This document shows, in pieces, positions 50,671 to 59,444 of a stretch of DNA of 64,000 nt. Both the position numbers and the translations under genes were made by a program. A model generated the notes under the pieces. It worked only from the letters and a program-made list of their open reading frames with translations. It ran no database searches and was not told the origin of the DNA. The stretch comes from Acidovorax sp. FHTAMBA (GTDB lineage: Bacteria; Pseudomonadota; Gammaproteobacteria; Burkholderiales; Burkholderiaceae_C): NCBI RefSeq assembly GCF_038958875.1, contig NZ_CP152407.1, positions 813,501 through 877,500 of the forward strand. Reading direction: 5' to 3'. Each line of letters starts with the position of its first letter. Position 1 is the stretch's first letter.

Positions 50671-51521
50671 GCCTTGAAGCGCTTGCGGGTCAGCGCCAGC
50701 GCCACCCAGAAGGCCACCACGGTGGTCACCACCAGCACCAGGCCATGGCGCCAGGGGTGGGCGGGCCACTGGTCCATGAACAGCGGGCGGACCAGCTCCA
50801 CGGCATTGGTCAGCGGCAGCCAGTCGGAGATGGCGCGCACGATGGGGGGCAACTGCTCGCGCGGGAAGAACACACCCGACAGAAACATCATGGGCGTGAG
50901 CACCAGTGTGAAGTAGTACGTGAAGAAGTCATACCCCTTGGCCAGCGCATTGAAGATGAGTGCAATGCTGGAGAACATCACCCCCACAAACAGCAGCACC
51001 GGCCAGGCCACCAGCAGCTTGGGGCTGTGGCTGATTGAGAGGGCCAGCATGACGCCCAGGATGGCGGTGACGGTGAACAGCGCCTTGAACGCCGCCCACA
51101 GCATTTCGGCCAGCACCACGTCGTCCAGGCTCACGGGCGCGTTCATGATGCCGTCCCAGGTCTTTTGCACATGCATGCGCGAGAAGGCCGAGTACAGCGC
51201 CTCGAAGCTGGCCGCGTTCATGGCGCTCATGCAGATCGAGCCACTGGCCAGGAACAGGATGTAGGGCACCTTGGTGTCGCCCGCTGCGCCACCCACATTC
51301 ACCTGCCCTACCAGGGCCCCCATGCCGTAGCCAAAGGCCACCAGCCACATCAGCGGCTCGGCAATGTTGCCCACCAGGCTGGGGATGGCCAGCTTGCGCC
51401 ACACCAGCAGGTTGCGCATGAACACGGGCCACCAGCGCACGGACAGGCTGGGCGGGCGCCATACCGACGGCGGGGGCGGGGCCCCGGTGGTGGCCACGGT
51501 GGACGGGGAAGAAGTTTGCAT
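50667..51521 (-). CDS. nodJ: ABC-2 type transporter permease (NodJ family)
   Basis: A 284-residue inner-membrane permease of the NodJ type with six membrane segments: NLLVWRKLAIPSLVGNIAEP (near 41-60), VAFGYGMGALVG, SFEALYSAFSRMHVQKTWDG, MMFLSGVFFPREQLP. The start at 51521 gives normal length; longer frames run into the divergent kinase gene. The matching ATPase (NodI type) lies 7 kb away at 58467-59402 on the same strand, an unusual split since the two are normally adjacent. The cargo is unknown; only rhizobia use it for Nod factors. Confidence 0.85.
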   Translation of the reverse strand: MQTSSPSTVATTGAPPPPSVWRPPSLSVRWWPVFMRNLLVWRKLAIPSLVGNIAEPLMWLVAFGYGMGALVGQVNVGGAAGDTKVPYILFLASGSICMSAMNAASFEALYSAFSRMHVQKTWDGIMNAPVSLDDVVLAEMLWAAFKALFTVTAILGVMLALSISHSPKLLVAWPVLLFVGVMFSSIALIFNALAKGYDFFTYYFTLVLTPMMFLSGVFFPREQLPPIVRAISDWLPLTNAVELVRPLFMDQWPAHPWRHGLVLVVTTVVAFWVALALTRKRFKA

Positions 51522-51612
51522 CCGCTGATTGTGCGATGTTGACGGGCGCACGCACAGCCCCCAACTAGCGGTTGCCCAGCCAGCTGGGCACGGCCATTGC
51601 TTGGCCCAAGCC

Positions 51613-52821
51613 ATGTCCACCCATGTCCTGAACCTGCCTGCCGGTGCCAGCGCCCTCTGGCAAAACCGCCTCGGGCTGCTGCTGGAGTCCACGGGCGAGG
51701 GGGTGTTCGGCATCGACCTGGCTGGCAACTGCGTGTTCATCAACCGCGCGGGCGCACAGATGCTGGGCTTTGCGGCCGATGAGGTGATGGGGCGCAACAT
51801 GCACGCGCTCACCCACCACAGTCACCCCGACGGCAGCCCCTATGCCGACAGCGACTGCCCCATCTTCAACGCGTTCCGCCAGGGCCTGCCCTGCCGGGTG
51901 GACACCGAGGTGTTCTGGCGCCGCGACGGCACTGCGTTTGCCGTGGAGTATTCGAGCCACCCCATTCTGGAAGGCGATCAGGTGCAGGGAGCCGTGATCG
52001 CCTTTGTAGACATCACCAGCCGCAAGCGTGCCGCCGATGAGCTGCAGCGCGCGCACGATGAGCTGGCCCGCGCCAATGACGAGCTGGAGCGCCGCGTGGC
52101 CACCCGCACGCACGAGCTGTCGCAGGCGCTGGCGCAGCTGCGCGAGCTGTCGGCCTACTCGGAGCAGGTGCGCGAGGACGAACGCACCCGCATCGCCCGC
52201 GAGGTGCACGACGAGCTGGGCAGCCTGCTGGTGGCGCTGAAGATGGATGTCAACTGGCTGCACAAGCGCCTGGGCGAGCAGGGCGAGCGCACGCCCGAGG
52301 CCGCGGGCGACATGCGCACCCAGATGCGCTGCAAATGCCAGAACATGAGCCGCATGATCGAAAACGCCGTGGACAACGTGGGCCGCATCATCACCGACCT
52401 GCGCCCCAGCATCCTGGACCACCAGGGCCTGTGGGCGGCGCTGGAGTGGCAGGCACAGGAGTTCGTGCAGTCGGCCGAGCTGGAGCTGGCGTGGCAGATG
52501 GAGGTGCCTGCCACCCTGCACTTGCCCGAGCCTGCAGCCATCGCTGTGTTCCGCATCTTCCAGGAGATGCTGAGCAATGTGGGCCGCCACGCGCAGGCCA
52601 GCGCCATCGACATTGCGATTGACGTGCAGGACGATGTGCTGCAACTGCGTGTGCACGACAACGGTGTGGGCGCCACCCGCCAGGCGCTGGAGGCGCCCAC
52701 CGCCTATGGGGTGATGGGCATGCGCGAGCGGGCGCGGCAGCTGGGTGGCCGGTTGAGCATCACCAGCGAGCCGGGGCAGGGCTCGTGCCTGCAATTGCTG
52801 ATTCCTCTGGAGCTGTCATGA
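51613..52821 (+). CDS. PAS sensor histidine kinase, NarX-like (HisKA_3)
   Basis: A 402-residue cytoplasmic kinase: PAS domain (about 20-135, with FGIDLAGNCVFINRAGAQML), coiled coil (about 136-185), HisKA_3 box RIAREVHDELGSLLVALKMD with phosphoacceptor H199, and a C-terminal ATPase domain (IFQEMLSNVGRHAQA, VHDNGVGA, GVMGMRERARQLGGRL). No membrane segment, so the signal is intracellular. It overlaps the response-regulator gene by four bases (ATGA) and both precede the cyanate operon on the same strand. Confidence 0.92.
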   Translation: MSTHVLNLPAGASALWQNRLGLLLESTGEGVFGIDLAGNCVFINRAGAQMLGFAADEVMGRNMHALTHHSHPDGSPYADSDCPIFNAFRQGLPCRVDTEVFWRRDGTAFAVEYSSHPILEGDQVQGAVIAFVDITSRKRAADELQRAHDELARANDELERRVATRTHELSQALAQLRELSAYSEQVREDERTRIAREVHDELGSLLVALKMDVNWLHKRLGEQGERTPEAAGDMRTQMRCKCQNMSRMIENAVDNVGRIITDLRPSILDHQGLWAALEWQAQEFVQSAELELAWQMEVPATLHLPEPAAIAVFRIFQEMLSNVGRHAQASAIDIAIDVQDDVLQLRVHDNGVGATRQALEAPTAYGVMGMRERARQLGGRLSITSEPGQGSCLQLLIPLELS

Positions 52822-53513
52822 ATTCCGTGGTTCGGGTGTTGATCGGTGATGACCACCGCATCGTGCGGGAGGGGCTCAAGCAGGTGCTGGGCGACCCGGC
52901 CAATGGCGTGCCCGAGATCACTGTGGTCGCCGAGGCCACCCAGGGCAGCGAGGTGCTGGAGCTGGTCGGTACGCTGCAGGGGCCCACGGGAACACCGGGG
53001 CTGGACCTGGTGCTGCTGGACATCGCCATGCCGGGCATGGACGGGCTCGAAGTTCTGCAGGCGCTGCGCAAGGCCTGGCCCGCGCTGCCAGTGCTGATGC
53101 TCAGCACCTACCCTGAGCGGCAGTACGCGGTGCGCTGCATCCAGATGGGCGCGGCGGGCTATCTGCACAAAAGCGCCGATCCCGACGACATGGTGGCCGC
53201 CGTGCGCAAGGTGGCCGCTGGCGGGCGCTACCTGACGGAGGCGACCGCGCAAGCCCTGGCAGGTGCACTGGAACGCACCGGGGTGGTGCGCACCGCCCAG
53301 CAGGGCACGCCTGCGGGGGTGGACGCGCTCTCCTATCGGGAGCACCAGGTGTTCCGCCTGCTCACTGCCGGGCAGAGCGTGAGCGAAATTGGTGCGCAGC
53401 TCAAGCTCGCGCCCAACACGGTGAGCACCTACCGCGCCCGCATCCTTGAAAAGACCGGTGCGCGCAATGACGTGGAGCTGGCGTTGCTGGCGCGCGGCAC
53501 GCCTGCAGAATGA
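52818..53513 (+). CDS. LuxR-type response regulator
   Basis: A 231-residue NarL/FixJ response regulator: acidic pair D11-D12, phosphoacceptor D68 in VLLDIAMPGMDG, and a C-terminal LuxR helix-turn-helix (YREHQVFRLLTAGQSVSEIG to PNTVSTYRARILEKTGARND). It is coupled to the kinase by an ATGA overlap. The cyanate uptake and hydrolysis genes follow after 146 bases. The pair probably controls these genes, though a candidate sigma-54 promoter there suggests nitrogen control as well. Confidence 0.93.
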   Translation: MNSVVRVLIGDDHRIVREGLKQVLGDPANGVPEITVVAEATQGSEVLELVGTLQGPTGTPGLDLVLLDIAMPGMDGLEVLQALRKAWPALPVLMLSTYPERQYAVRCIQMGAAGYLHKSADPDDMVAAVRKVAAGGRYLTEATAQALAGALERTGVVRTAQQGTPAGVDALSYREHQVFRLLTAGQSVSEIGAQLKLAPNTVSTYRARILEKTGARNDVELALLARGTPAE

Positions 53514-53610
53514 TGGAGCGGCTCGCCCACCTGATTTTGTAGTGCTGCCCCTACACGCTGTAGACGCTGCACCCACGAATTCATGACAGCGGGTCGATGA
53601 GGGCTCCAAC

Positions 53611-53626
53611 TGGCCCGCGCTTTGCG
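53611..53626 (+). promoter_or_regulatory. candidate sigma-54 (-24/-12) promoter of the cyanate operon
   Basis: TGGCCCGCGCTTTGCG has GG and GC exactly ten bases apart, as the sigma-54 consensus TGGCAC-N5-TTGC needs. It lies 34 bases before the ATG of the binding-protein gene. No clear NtrC site was found. Confidence 0.45.
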
Positions 53627-53659
53627 TAGTGCCTGGCATCAACTTCTCTGAGGTGTGCC

Positions 53660-55066
53660 ATGTCCGAATTTTTCTCGCCCTACGATGCCGACCGCCCCTT
53701 GATGCTGAAATGCAGCTGCGGCCGCGACCACACCGCTGCAGACCACCACGCCGAGGTGGCTGCGGACGCTGCCGCCGCCAGGCTGCGCGAGCGCAGCGAG
53801 ACCCGCGAATTCGAGGCCTACAGCAACGAATTCATCGAGGCCACGCTGGTCAAGGCGCTGTTTCCGCAAGATGAAGTGCGCCGCCGCTTCCTGCGCGCCG
53901 TGGGCAAGGGTACGGCAATGGCCGCCATCGGCAGCGTGCTTCCCGTGGCCAGCCTGCAGGCCATGGCGCAGGAGAAACAGGGCGCGCTGGAGAAGACCAA
54001 CCTCAAGATCGGCTTCATCCCGATCACCTGCGCCACGCCGCTGATCATGGCGCACCCGCTGGGCTTCTATCAAAAGCAGGGCCTGAATGTCGAAGTCACC
54101 AAGACGGCGGGCTGGGCGCTGATCCGCGACAAGATGATGAACAAGGAGTACGACGCCACGCACTTCCTGTCGCCCATGCCGCTGGCCATCTCGATGGGCG
54201 TGGGCTCCAACGCCATGCCCATGAAGGTGGCCACCATCCAGAACACCAACGGGCAGGCCATCACCCTGGCCAACAAACACAAGGACAAGCGCGATCCCAA
54301 GCAGTGGAAGGGCTTCAAGTTTGCGGTGCCGTTCGAGTTCAGCATGCACAACTTTCTGCTGCGCTACTACGTGGCTGAGCATGGCCTGAACCCCGACACC
54401 GACATCCAGATCCGCGTGGTGCCGCCGCCAGAAATGGTGGCCAACCTGCGTGCCGGCAACATCGACGGCTACCTGGGCCCGGACCCGTTCAACCAGCGCG
54501 CGGTGTACGAAGAGATCGGCTTCCTTCACATCCTGACCAAGGAGCTGTGGGACGGCCACCCCTGCTGCGCGTTCGGCACCAGCGCCGAGTTCATCCAGCA
54601 AAACCCCAACACCTTTGCCGCGCTGTACCGCGCCGTGCTCACGTCGGCCGCCATGGCGCGCAAGCCCGAAAACCGCGAGCTGATCGCCAAGGTGATTGCG
54701 CCCGCGCAATACCTCAACCAGCCCGAGACCGTTCTCACGCAGGTGCTCACCGGCCGGTTTGCCGATGGCCTGGGCAAGATCCAGTCGGTGCCCGACCGTG
54801 CGGACTTCGACCCCATGCCCTGGCAGAGCATGGCGGTGTGGATGCTCACGCAGATGCAGCGCTGGGGTTACGTCAAGGGCGATGTGAACTACCAGCAGAT
54901 CGCCGAGCAGGTGTTTTTGCTCACCGACGCCAAGAAGCACATGAAGGCGCTGGACCAGAAGGTGCCCGAGGGCGCGTACCCCAAGTTCAAGATCATGGGG
55001 CGCGAGTTCGATGCTGCGAAGGCCAGCGAATACGCCAAGAGCTTCCCCATCCGCAAGCCGGCATGA
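53660..55066 (+). CDS. cynA: NrtA/CmpA family ABC transporter substrate-binding protein, probable cyanate binding
   Basis: A 468-residue protein. Residues 1-70 are an unusual cytoplasm-like leader with CSCGRDHTAADHH (C18, C20, H24, H29, H30); then a Tat signal RRRFLRAVGKGTAMAAIGSV (74-93); then an NrtA-type binding domain (KIGFIPITCATPLIMAHPLG, FLSPMPLAISMG, GNIDGYLGPDPFNQRAVYEE). Normally NrtA binds nitrate; cyanase four genes downstream and no nitrate reductase in the window favour cyanate. It leads a tight operon with permease and ATPase genes. Confidence 0.85.
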   Translation: MSEFFSPYDADRPLMLKCSCGRDHTAADHHAEVAADAAAARLRERSETREFEAYSNEFIEATLVKALFPQDEVRRRFLRAVGKGTAMAAIGSVLPVASLQAMAQEKQGALEKTNLKIGFIPITCATPLIMAHPLGFYQKQGLNVEVTKTAGWALIRDKMMNKEYDATHFLSPMPLAISMGVGSNAMPMKVATIQNTNGQAITLANKHKDKRDPKQWKGFKFAVPFEFSMHNFLLRYYVAEHGLNPDTDIQIRVVPPPEMVANLRAGNIDGYLGPDPFNQRAVYEEIGFLHILTKELWDGHPCCAFGTSAEFIQQNPNTFAALYRAVLTSAAMARKPENRELIAKVIAPAQYLNQPETVLTQVLTGRFADGLGKIQSVPDRADFDPMPWQSMAVWMLTQMQRWGYVKGDVNYQQIAEQVFLLTDAKKHMKALDQKVPEGAYPKFKIMGREFDAAKASEYAKSFPIRKPA

Positions 55067-55067
55067 C

Positions 55068-55937
55068 ATGACTCCTGCCAAAAATCTCAACCTGCGTGCG
55101 GGCCTGCTGTCCGTGCTCATCTTCCTGACGCTGCTGGGCATCTGGTACATCGCCACGGCGCCGTCGGGCGCTGCGGGCGGAAGCACGGCCGGCATGACGG
55201 CCGAGCAGATCGAGTACGCCAAGATGATGGGCAAGGACCCGGGCGCGCCCAAGAGCGGCGGCTTTCCCACGCTGGGTGCCATGGGTACCACGGTGTGGAG
55301 CCATCTGTCCAACCCGTTCTACGACAACGGCCCCAACGACAAGGGCATTGCCATCCAGCTGGCGCATTCGCTGGGCCGCGTGGCACTGGGCTTTGGCCTG
55401 GCCTGCCTGGTGGCCATACCGCTGGGGTTTGTCATCGGCATGTCGCCGCTGCTGCGCCGCGCGTTCGACCCGTTCATCCAGGTGCTCAAGCCCATCAGCC
55501 CGCTGGCGTGGATGCCGCTGGCGCTGTACACCATCAAGGACTCATCCATCTCGGGCATCTTCGTGATCTTCATCTGCTCGGTGTGGCCCATGCTGGTGAA
55601 CACGGCGTTTGGCGTGGCGTCGGTCAAGCGCGAGTGGCTCAACGTGTCGGCCACGCTGCAGGTCAACCCGCTGCGCAAGGCCTTTCTGGTGATCCTGCCT
55701 GCGGCGGCGCCCACCATCCTCACGGGCATGCGCATCAGCATGGGCATCGCCTGGCTGGTGATCGTGGCGGCCGAGATGCTGGTGGGCGGCACCGGCATTG
55801 GCTACTTCGTGTGGAACGAGTGGAACAACCTCTCGCTGACCAATGTGATCTTTGCCATCGTGGTCATTGGCCTGGTGGGCATGCTGCTGGACCTGGCCTT
55901 TGGCCAATTGCAGAAGGTGGTGACCTATGTGGAGTGA
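55068..55937 (+). CDS. cynB: NrtB/CynB family ABC transporter permease
   Basis: A 289-residue inner-membrane permease with six membrane segments, a periplasmic insert after the first (about 30-85), and the family loop NVSATLQVNPLRKAFLVILP for ATPase contact. It begins one base after the binding-protein stop and overlaps the ATPase gene by 11 bases. It should carry cyanate or nitrate-like anions across the inner membrane. Confidence 0.9.
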   Translation: MTPAKNLNLRAGLLSVLIFLTLLGIWYIATAPSGAAGGSTAGMTAEQIEYAKMMGKDPGAPKSGGFPTLGAMGTTVWSHLSNPFYDNGPNDKGIAIQLAHSLGRVALGFGLACLVAIPLGFVIGMSPLLRRAFDPFIQVLKPISPLAWMPLALYTIKDSSISGIFVIFICSVWPMLVNTAFGVASVKREWLNVSATLQVNPLRKAFLVILPAAAPTILTGMRISMGIAWLVIVAAEMLVGGTGIGYFVWNEWNNLSLTNVIFAIVVIGLVGMLLDLAFGQLQKVVTYVE

Positions 55938-56799
55938 CGTGACCCAGCGTCCAGCTGCTGCAGCCCCCCTCGCCTCTGACCTCCCGCAACGAAAGGCCCC
56001 CGCTGTGACCCAAGGCTTCCTCCAGATCGACCGGCTGAGCAAAGCCTTCGCACCCACCAAGCCGGTGTTTGCCGACGTGTCGTTCACGCTCGACAAGGGC
56101 GAGTTCGTCTGCATCATCGGCCACTCGGGCTGCGGCAAGACCACCATCCTGAATGTGCTGGCGGGGCTCGACACCGCCACCTCGGGCACCGTCATCATGG
56201 ACGGGCGCGAAGTGGCCGGCCCCAGTCTGGACCGGGGCGTGGTGTTCCAGAGCCACGCGCTCATGCCCTGGCTCACGGTGCGCCAGAACATCGCGTTCGC
56301 CGTGAAGTCGCGCTGGCCTGACTGGAAGAAGAGCCAGGTGGATGCGCATGTGGAGAAGTTCGTGGCGCTGGTGGGCCTGAGCCCTGCCATCGACAAGAAG
56401 CCCTCACAGCTCTCAGGCGGTATGAAGCAGCGCGTGGGCATTGCGCGCGCGTTCTCCATCCAGCCCAAGATGCTGCTGCTGGATGAACCTTTTGGCGCAC
56501 TCGATGCGCTCACGCGCGGCACCATCCAGGACGAGCTGATGGCCATCGTGCGCCAGACGCAGCAGACGGTGTTCATGATCACGCACGACGTGGACGAAGC
56601 CATCTTGCTGGCCGACCGCATCCTGCTCATGAGCAACGGCAACGAGACGCCCGAGGGCTACCGCCCCGGCGGCATCGCCGAGGTGGTGGTGAACCCGCTG
56701 CCACGCGAACGCACGCGCACCAGCCTGCACCACCTGGACGGCTACTACGCGTTGCGCAACCACATCGTGGACTTCCTGGTCACAAGGGCGAAAGCGTGA
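55927..56799 (+). CDS. cynD: NrtD/CynD family ABC transporter ATP-binding protein
   Basis: A 290-residue ABC ATPase: Walker A GHSGCGKTT near 64-72, Q-loop VVFQSHALMPWLTVRQNI, signature QLSGGMKQRVGIARAFSIQP, Walker B LLLDEPFGALD, H-loop MITHDVDEA. It starts inside the permease gene. An N-terminal stretch of about 30 residues precedes the domain, so an internal start is possible. It energises the CynB channel. The GC-rich block repeat copy D lies between it and cynS. Confidence 0.92.
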   Translation: MWSDVTQRPAAAAPLASDLPQRKAPAVTQGFLQIDRLSKAFAPTKPVFADVSFTLDKGEFVCIIGHSGCGKTTILNVLAGLDTATSGTVIMDGREVAGPSLDRGVVFQSHALMPWLTVRQNIAFAVKSRWPDWKKSQVDAHVEKFVALVGLSPAIDKKPSQLSGGMKQRVGIARAFSIQPKMLLLDEPFGALDALTRGTIQDELMAIVRQTQQTVFMITHDVDEAILLADRILLMSNGNETPEGYRPGGIAEVVVNPLPRERTRTSLHHLDGYYALRNHIVDFLVTRAKA

Positions 56800-56802
56800 A
56801 CA

Positions 56803-56869
56803 CCCCCTGAGTCGCTTCGCGCCTTCCCCCTCAAGGGGGACGCCGCCCGTGCGGCGGGGCGGCCCTTGC
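56803..56869 (-). repeat. GC-rich block repeat, copy D (inverted)
   Basis: CCCCCTGAGTCGCTTCGCGC, CTTCCCCCTCAAGGGGGACG, and GCGGCGGGGCGGCCCTTGC; the other strand of copies A-C. It sits between cynD and cynS and could terminate or stabilise the transcript. Confidence 0.78.
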
Positions 56870-56970
56870 ACGGCGGCCCTGGCCTGGATCGCGCCGGTTT
56901 CAACCCCTGTAGGCAAAGCGCAACCGAATCGCGCCCATTTTTAACCCCTCTTTATCAAGGAGCCATCACC

Positions 56971-57414
56971 ATGAACCGCAACGACGTTACCGAAAAGATC
57001 ATCAGCACCAAGGTCGCCAAGGGCCTGCAATGGGAGGCCATTGCCAAAAAGGTTGGCCAGTCCAAGGAATGGACCACTGCGTTGTGCCTGGGCCAGATGA
57101 CGGCCACGCCCGACCAGGCCAAGATCGTGGGCAAGATCTTTGGCCTTACGTCAGAGGAGCAAAAGTGGCTGCAAGTGGTGCCGTACAAGGGCTCGCTGCC
57201 CACGCCCGTGCCCACCGATCCACTGATCTACCGCTGGTACGAGGTGGTGAGCGTGTACGGCACCACCATCAAGGAGCTGATCCATGAAGAGTTCGGCGAC
57301 GGCATCATGAGCGCCATCGACTTCAGCATGGACATCCAGCGCGAAGCCAATCCCAACGGCGACCGGGTGAATGTGGTGCTGTCGGGCAAGTTCTTGCCCT
57401 ACAAGCAGTACTGA
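56971..57414 (+). CDS. cynS: cyanase (cyanate hydratase)
   Basis: A 147-residue CynS protein of normal length. The catalytic residues are R88 and E91 in YRWYEVV and S114 in GIMSAIDF (E. coli R96, E99, S122). It turns cyanate and bicarbonate into ammonia and carbon dioxide, giving nitrogen and detoxification. The ATG at 56971 follows AAGGAG. No carbonic anhydrase gene is beside it, unlike E. coli cynTSX. It is last in the uptake operon, after a GC-rich block repeat. Confidence 0.97.
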   Translation: MNRNDVTEKIISTKVAKGLQWEAIAKKVGQSKEWTTALCLGQMTATPDQAKIVGKIFGLTSEEQKWLQVVPYKGSLPTPVPTDPLIYRWYEVVSVYGTTIKELIHEEFGDGIMSAIDFSMDIQREANPNGDRVNVVLSGKFLPYKQY

Positions 57415-57631
57415 AACCGGGCCCAGGCCGCATTCGTCACAGCACTTTGACGGCGCGCCCGATGAAAGGGTTCGGGGGTGATCGCGTGCGCACAACCGGC
57501 AGCCGCGCACCCTCAAACCTGCACACCGGATACCTGGCCTCGCGTCGCCGGCGTTGCAGGCGGCTACAGTGGCTTCGAAAACCCGTCGCCTGGCGCTGGC
57601 CCCGCTGGTCAGGTGGCTGAGTGCGCGTGGT

Positions 57632-58207
57632 TTACGCGGCCTTCCAGAAGATGTAGTCCGCCTGGTATTTCACGATCTGGCGCTCGCCCTTGTTGGCCGG
57701 GCTGCACGCCGACGCCGGTGCCACACCGCCTTGGAGTGCCACCCGCTGGATGTAGGTGACGCCGGCCATTGCGCCCGCACCCATGGCGGGGTTGGCCTTG
57801 ACCAGCTGGTAGGGGAGGTTGCCCGTGCCCGCCGGTGCCACGGCAATCTGCGTTGCAGTCAGTCGGGAGCCATCATTCGATGCCCAGGTGGCCGGAGGAC
57901 CAAAGTAGGTGCCCACCTTGTTGCCGCTGCGGTCGTTCAGCACGGCACTGGGGCCGACAAACACCCATTCCGTCTGGCCGGGGGCGTTGGCCTTGTCGCG
58001 GCATTCATAGGTGATCTCTCCGACCCCCACGGTTTCCATGGCCACGCGGTTCCCGGCAGGCACCTGGATGGCGGCGGGAAGGCTGGCCTGCGAGAACATG
58101 GTGCTTGCAGGTGGCGCCGTTGTGCTGCACGCTGCGAGCAGGGCGGCTGCCGCCAGGGCGCCTGCAACGGGGACAAGCCGGGAAGTCGTTGAGGGTGTAT
58201 TGCGCAT
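57632..58207 (-). CDS. DUF3455 domain-containing lipoprotein
   Basis: A 191-residue protein with a lipoprotein signal (ALAAAALLAACSTTAPP, cysteine at 27), and DUF3455 segments: VPAGNRVAMETVGVGEITYEC, WVFVGPSAVLNDRSGNKVGT, YFGPPATWASNDGSRLTATQ, LPYQLVKANP and VKYQADYIFWKA at the end. Function unknown; the family is exported and common in proteobacteria and fungi. It converges on cynS with a 217-base spacer. Confidence 0.88.
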   Translation of the reverse strand: MRNTPSTTSRLVPVAGALAAAALLAACSTTAPPASTMFSQASLPAAIQVPAGNRVAMETVGVGEITYECRDKANAPGQTEWVFVGPSAVLNDRSGNKVGTYFGPPATWASNDGSRLTATQIAVAPAGTGNLPYQLVKANPAMGAGAMAGVTYIQRVALQGGVAPASACSPANKGERQIVKYQADYIFWKAA

Positions 58208-58374
58208 GGTGATTCCTGTGCTGGAGTTGGGGATGAATCAGCCACCACCGGGCGGCGGCTGCACCCGTAACTACGCACGACACCGTGGCCTGGATTCAGC
58301 GCACCGCATTTTTGTTTTGCGCCGGATGTGCCGCATTGGCGCCGTGCGCTGGAAGCGCACACAAGAAAATATGA

Positions 58375-58431
58375 ATGAAATTGCCTTCTGGCGCTTATGC
58401 AGCATGCGCAAGTAGCTATCAAATAAGAAGC
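58375..58431 (+). repeat. dispersed hairpin repeat, intergenic copy
   Basis: GAAATTGCCTTCTGGCGCTT, ATGCAGCATGCGC and AAGTAGCTATCAAATAAG. The hairpin loop region contains its own small palindrome GCAGCATGC. Confidence 0.75.
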
Positions 58432-58466
58432 GAATGGTGGCTGGCAACACGGCACAGACTGTGGAC

Positions 58467-59402
58467 TCACTCCCGGATCTGGCGTCCTGTCAGCTTGAGA
58501 AACAGGTCCTCCAGATTGGCCGGCCGGTGCAAGGTGCGCAGGTGGCCGTGCGGGGTCAAGGCCTGCAACAAGGGCTGGGCATTCTGGGTGTAGAAAAACA
58601 CGGTCTCACCGCTCACCTCGGTGCGCGCGGCCAGCGCACTCAGCGCAGCATCGTGCGCCAGCGCCACGGCGCCCATGCCAAACACTTCCACCACGTCGGG
58701 CTCCAGGTGCTGGGCGATCAGCTCGCGCGGCTTGCCCTCGGCGATCTTGCGGCCATGGTCGAGTACCAGCAACCGCGAGCACAGGCGCTCGGCCTCGTCC
58801 ATGAAGTGCGTGGTCAGCAAAATGGACTTGCCTTGCTGCAGCAGCAGCTGCAGCCGCTCCCACATCAGGTGGCGGGCCTGGGGGTCCAGGCCGGTGGTGG
58901 GTTCATCCAGCAGCAAGAGCCGCGGGTTGTTGATGAGGGCGCGGGCCAGCGACAGGCGCCGCTTCATGCCTCCGGAAAGCTCCCCGGGTTTGGCGTCGGC
59001 TTTGTGCGTGAGGGCAGCGAACTCCAGCAGCTGGGGCACCCGCTCGTTCATCACAGGGCCCTTGAGGCCGAAGTAGCGGCCGAAGACGTGCAGGTTTTCG
59101 GCGCAGGTGAAGTCCGGGTCCAGCGTGTCGAACTGCGTGACCACACCGAGCTGTGCCTTGATGGCCAGCGCATCGCGTGGCATGTGCAGCGGGGTGCCGC
59201 CAGCCTGGGGGTAAAAGTGCACCGCACCGCCATCGGGCGCCGCTTGGCCCAGGCACATGCGGATGGTGGTGGTCTTGCCAGCGCCGTTGGGGCCGATGAC
59301 GCCCAGGCATTCGCCGGGAGCAATAGCGAAGGAGACATCGTCCACCACGGTGGTCCCGCCGTAGGTCTTGCGCAGGTTCAGGGCTTCGAAGAGTGCGGTC
59401 AT
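58467..59402 (-). CDS. nodI: ABC transporter ATP-binding protein (NodI family)
   Basis: A 311-residue ABC ATPase of the NodI/drug-export type: Walker A GPNGAGKTTTIRMCLGQ near 38-54, signature LSGGMKRRLSLARALINNPR, Walker B LLLLDEPTTGLDPQARHLMW, and the extended C-terminus typical of NodI. The ATG at 59402 is used; a TTG at 59447 would lie inside a hairpin repeat. Its permease partner is probably the NodJ-like gene at 50667-51521; six other genes now separate the two. Confidence 0.88.
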   Translation of the reverse strand: MTALFEALNLRKTYGGTTVVDDVSFAIAPGECLGVIGPNGAGKTTTIRMCLGQAAPDGGAVHFYPQAGGTPLHMPRDALAIKAQLGVVTQFDTLDPDFTCAENLHVFGRYFGLKGPVMNERVPQLLEFAALTHKADAKPGELSGGMKRRLSLARALINNPRLLLLDEPTTGLDPQARHLMWERLQLLLQQGKSILLTTHFMDEAERLCSRLLVLDHGRKIAEGKPRELIAQHLEPDVVEVFGMGAVALAHDAALSALAARTEVSGETVFFYTQNAQPLLQALTPHGHLRTLHRPANLEDLFLKLTGRQIRE

Positions 59403-59444
59403 GGCGATGGGGGTGGTGTGCCCTTGCAGGGCAGTATTCACAGT

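Noticed and set aside
53639..55312. 557-codon minus-strand frame opposite the cyanate binding-protein gene
   Set aside because: Shadow of the strongly conserved plus-strand genes; no recognisable domain.
53660..56799. Nitrate uptake as the role of the NrtA/B/D-type transporter
   Set aside because: No nitrate or nitrite reductase in view and cyanase in the same operon; cyanate is more likely, though not proven.
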